Below are positions 6,175 to 6,288 of a DNA stretch of 6,288 nucleotides, one piece after another. Source of the DNA: an uncultured Candidatus Melainabacteria bacterium (GTDB lineage Bacteria; Cyanobacteriota; Vampirovibrionia; Gastranaerophilales; Gastranaerophilaceae); the NCBI GenBank assembly GCA_934675225.1, contig CAKUQA010000085.1, forward strand, positions 1 to 6,288, written 5' to 3'. Positions within the stretch are counted from its first letter, which is position 1. Every line of letters starts with the position of its first letter. The notes under the pieces are model-generated. The model was not told the origin of the DNA, did not search any database, and saw nothing but the letters and a program-made list of their open reading frames with translations. The translations under genes were made by a program, and so were the position numbers.

Positions 6175-6288
6175 ATGAAAAACTATTCAATCGGAATTGA
6201 TCTTGGTGGAACAAAAATCCTAATAGGATTAGTAGATAAACAAAGCGGAACTGTCTTAAACCATATCAAAAAAAAGACTAAAAAAGAC
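6175..6288 (+). CDS. ROK-family sugar kinase, N-terminal fragment (3' partial)
   Basis: Only 38 codons are inside the window. The product begins M-K-N-Y-S-I-G-I-D-L-G-G-T-K-I, where D-L-G-G-T-K (residues 9-14) is the phosphate-1 ATP-binding motif at the start of ROK proteins. There is no helix-turn-helix domain before it, which favours a kinase such as glucokinase or an amino-sugar or fructose kinase over a ROK repressor. The sugar-binding and zinc motifs that would separate these lie outside the window. The in-frame ATG at 6169 is an alternative start, but it would probably lie upstream of the predicted transcript start. No Shine-Dalgarno sequence precedes either ATG. Its place opposite a secreted GH13 enzyme fits phosphorylation of released glucose in the cytoplasm, which is inference. 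Confidence 0.85.
   Translation, partial: MKNYSIGIDLGGTKILIGLVDKQSGTVLNHIKKKTKKD

Overview
The window is AT-rich bacterial DNA with three genes: a very large coding region cut by the left edge (+ strand), a secreted GH13 alpha-amylase-family enzyme (- strand), and the first codons of a ROK-family sugar kinase cut by the right edge (+ strand). Organism: codon use is strongly A/T-ending, there is a clear Shine-Dalgarno site before the amylase, and promoter-like boxes resemble the housekeeping sigma consensus. The overall feel is of a low-GC, gut- or host-associated bacterium. My impression leans to Gastranaerophilales-like (Melainabacteria) genomes, but nothing here is diagnostic of a phylum, and a low-GC Firmicute or similar is not excluded.

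Layout. Bases 1-4476 carry one uninterrupted reading frame of 1491 visible codons, open at the left edge, so its N-terminus is missing. The protein is modular: a small N-terminal folded part, then coiled-coil segments alternating with hydrophobic or glycine-rich segments and disordered T/E/N/Q linkers. A roughly 200-residue Gly/Ala/Ser-rich hydrophobic region follows, then a K/E-rich linker and a very basic tail. I do not recognise the family. Several internal repeats can be seen by eye, and they are the most original observations in the window. Bases 4477-4540 hold a bidirectional terminator between this gene and the convergent amylase gene. Bases 4541-6088 (- strand) encode the 515-residue GH13 enzyme with a Sec signal peptide, an EF-hand-like loop near its start, an intact Asp/Glu/Asp catalytic triad and an altered conserved region I. 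Bases 6089-6174 are a short divergent intergenic region with candidate promoters in both directions. From 6175 a ROK kinase begins, with the DLGGTK phosphate-binding motif.

How they work together. The divergent pair makes metabolic sense: a secreted glucan-active enzyme would release glucose or malto-oligosaccharides, and a ROK kinase (glucokinase or a relative) would phosphorylate the imported sugar. Nothing links the large protein to this pair. It converges on the amylase gene and is separated from it by the shared terminator.

No RNA gene, CRISPR array, transposable element, attachment site or replication origin was seen. There is no gene-free stretch longer than 300 bases.
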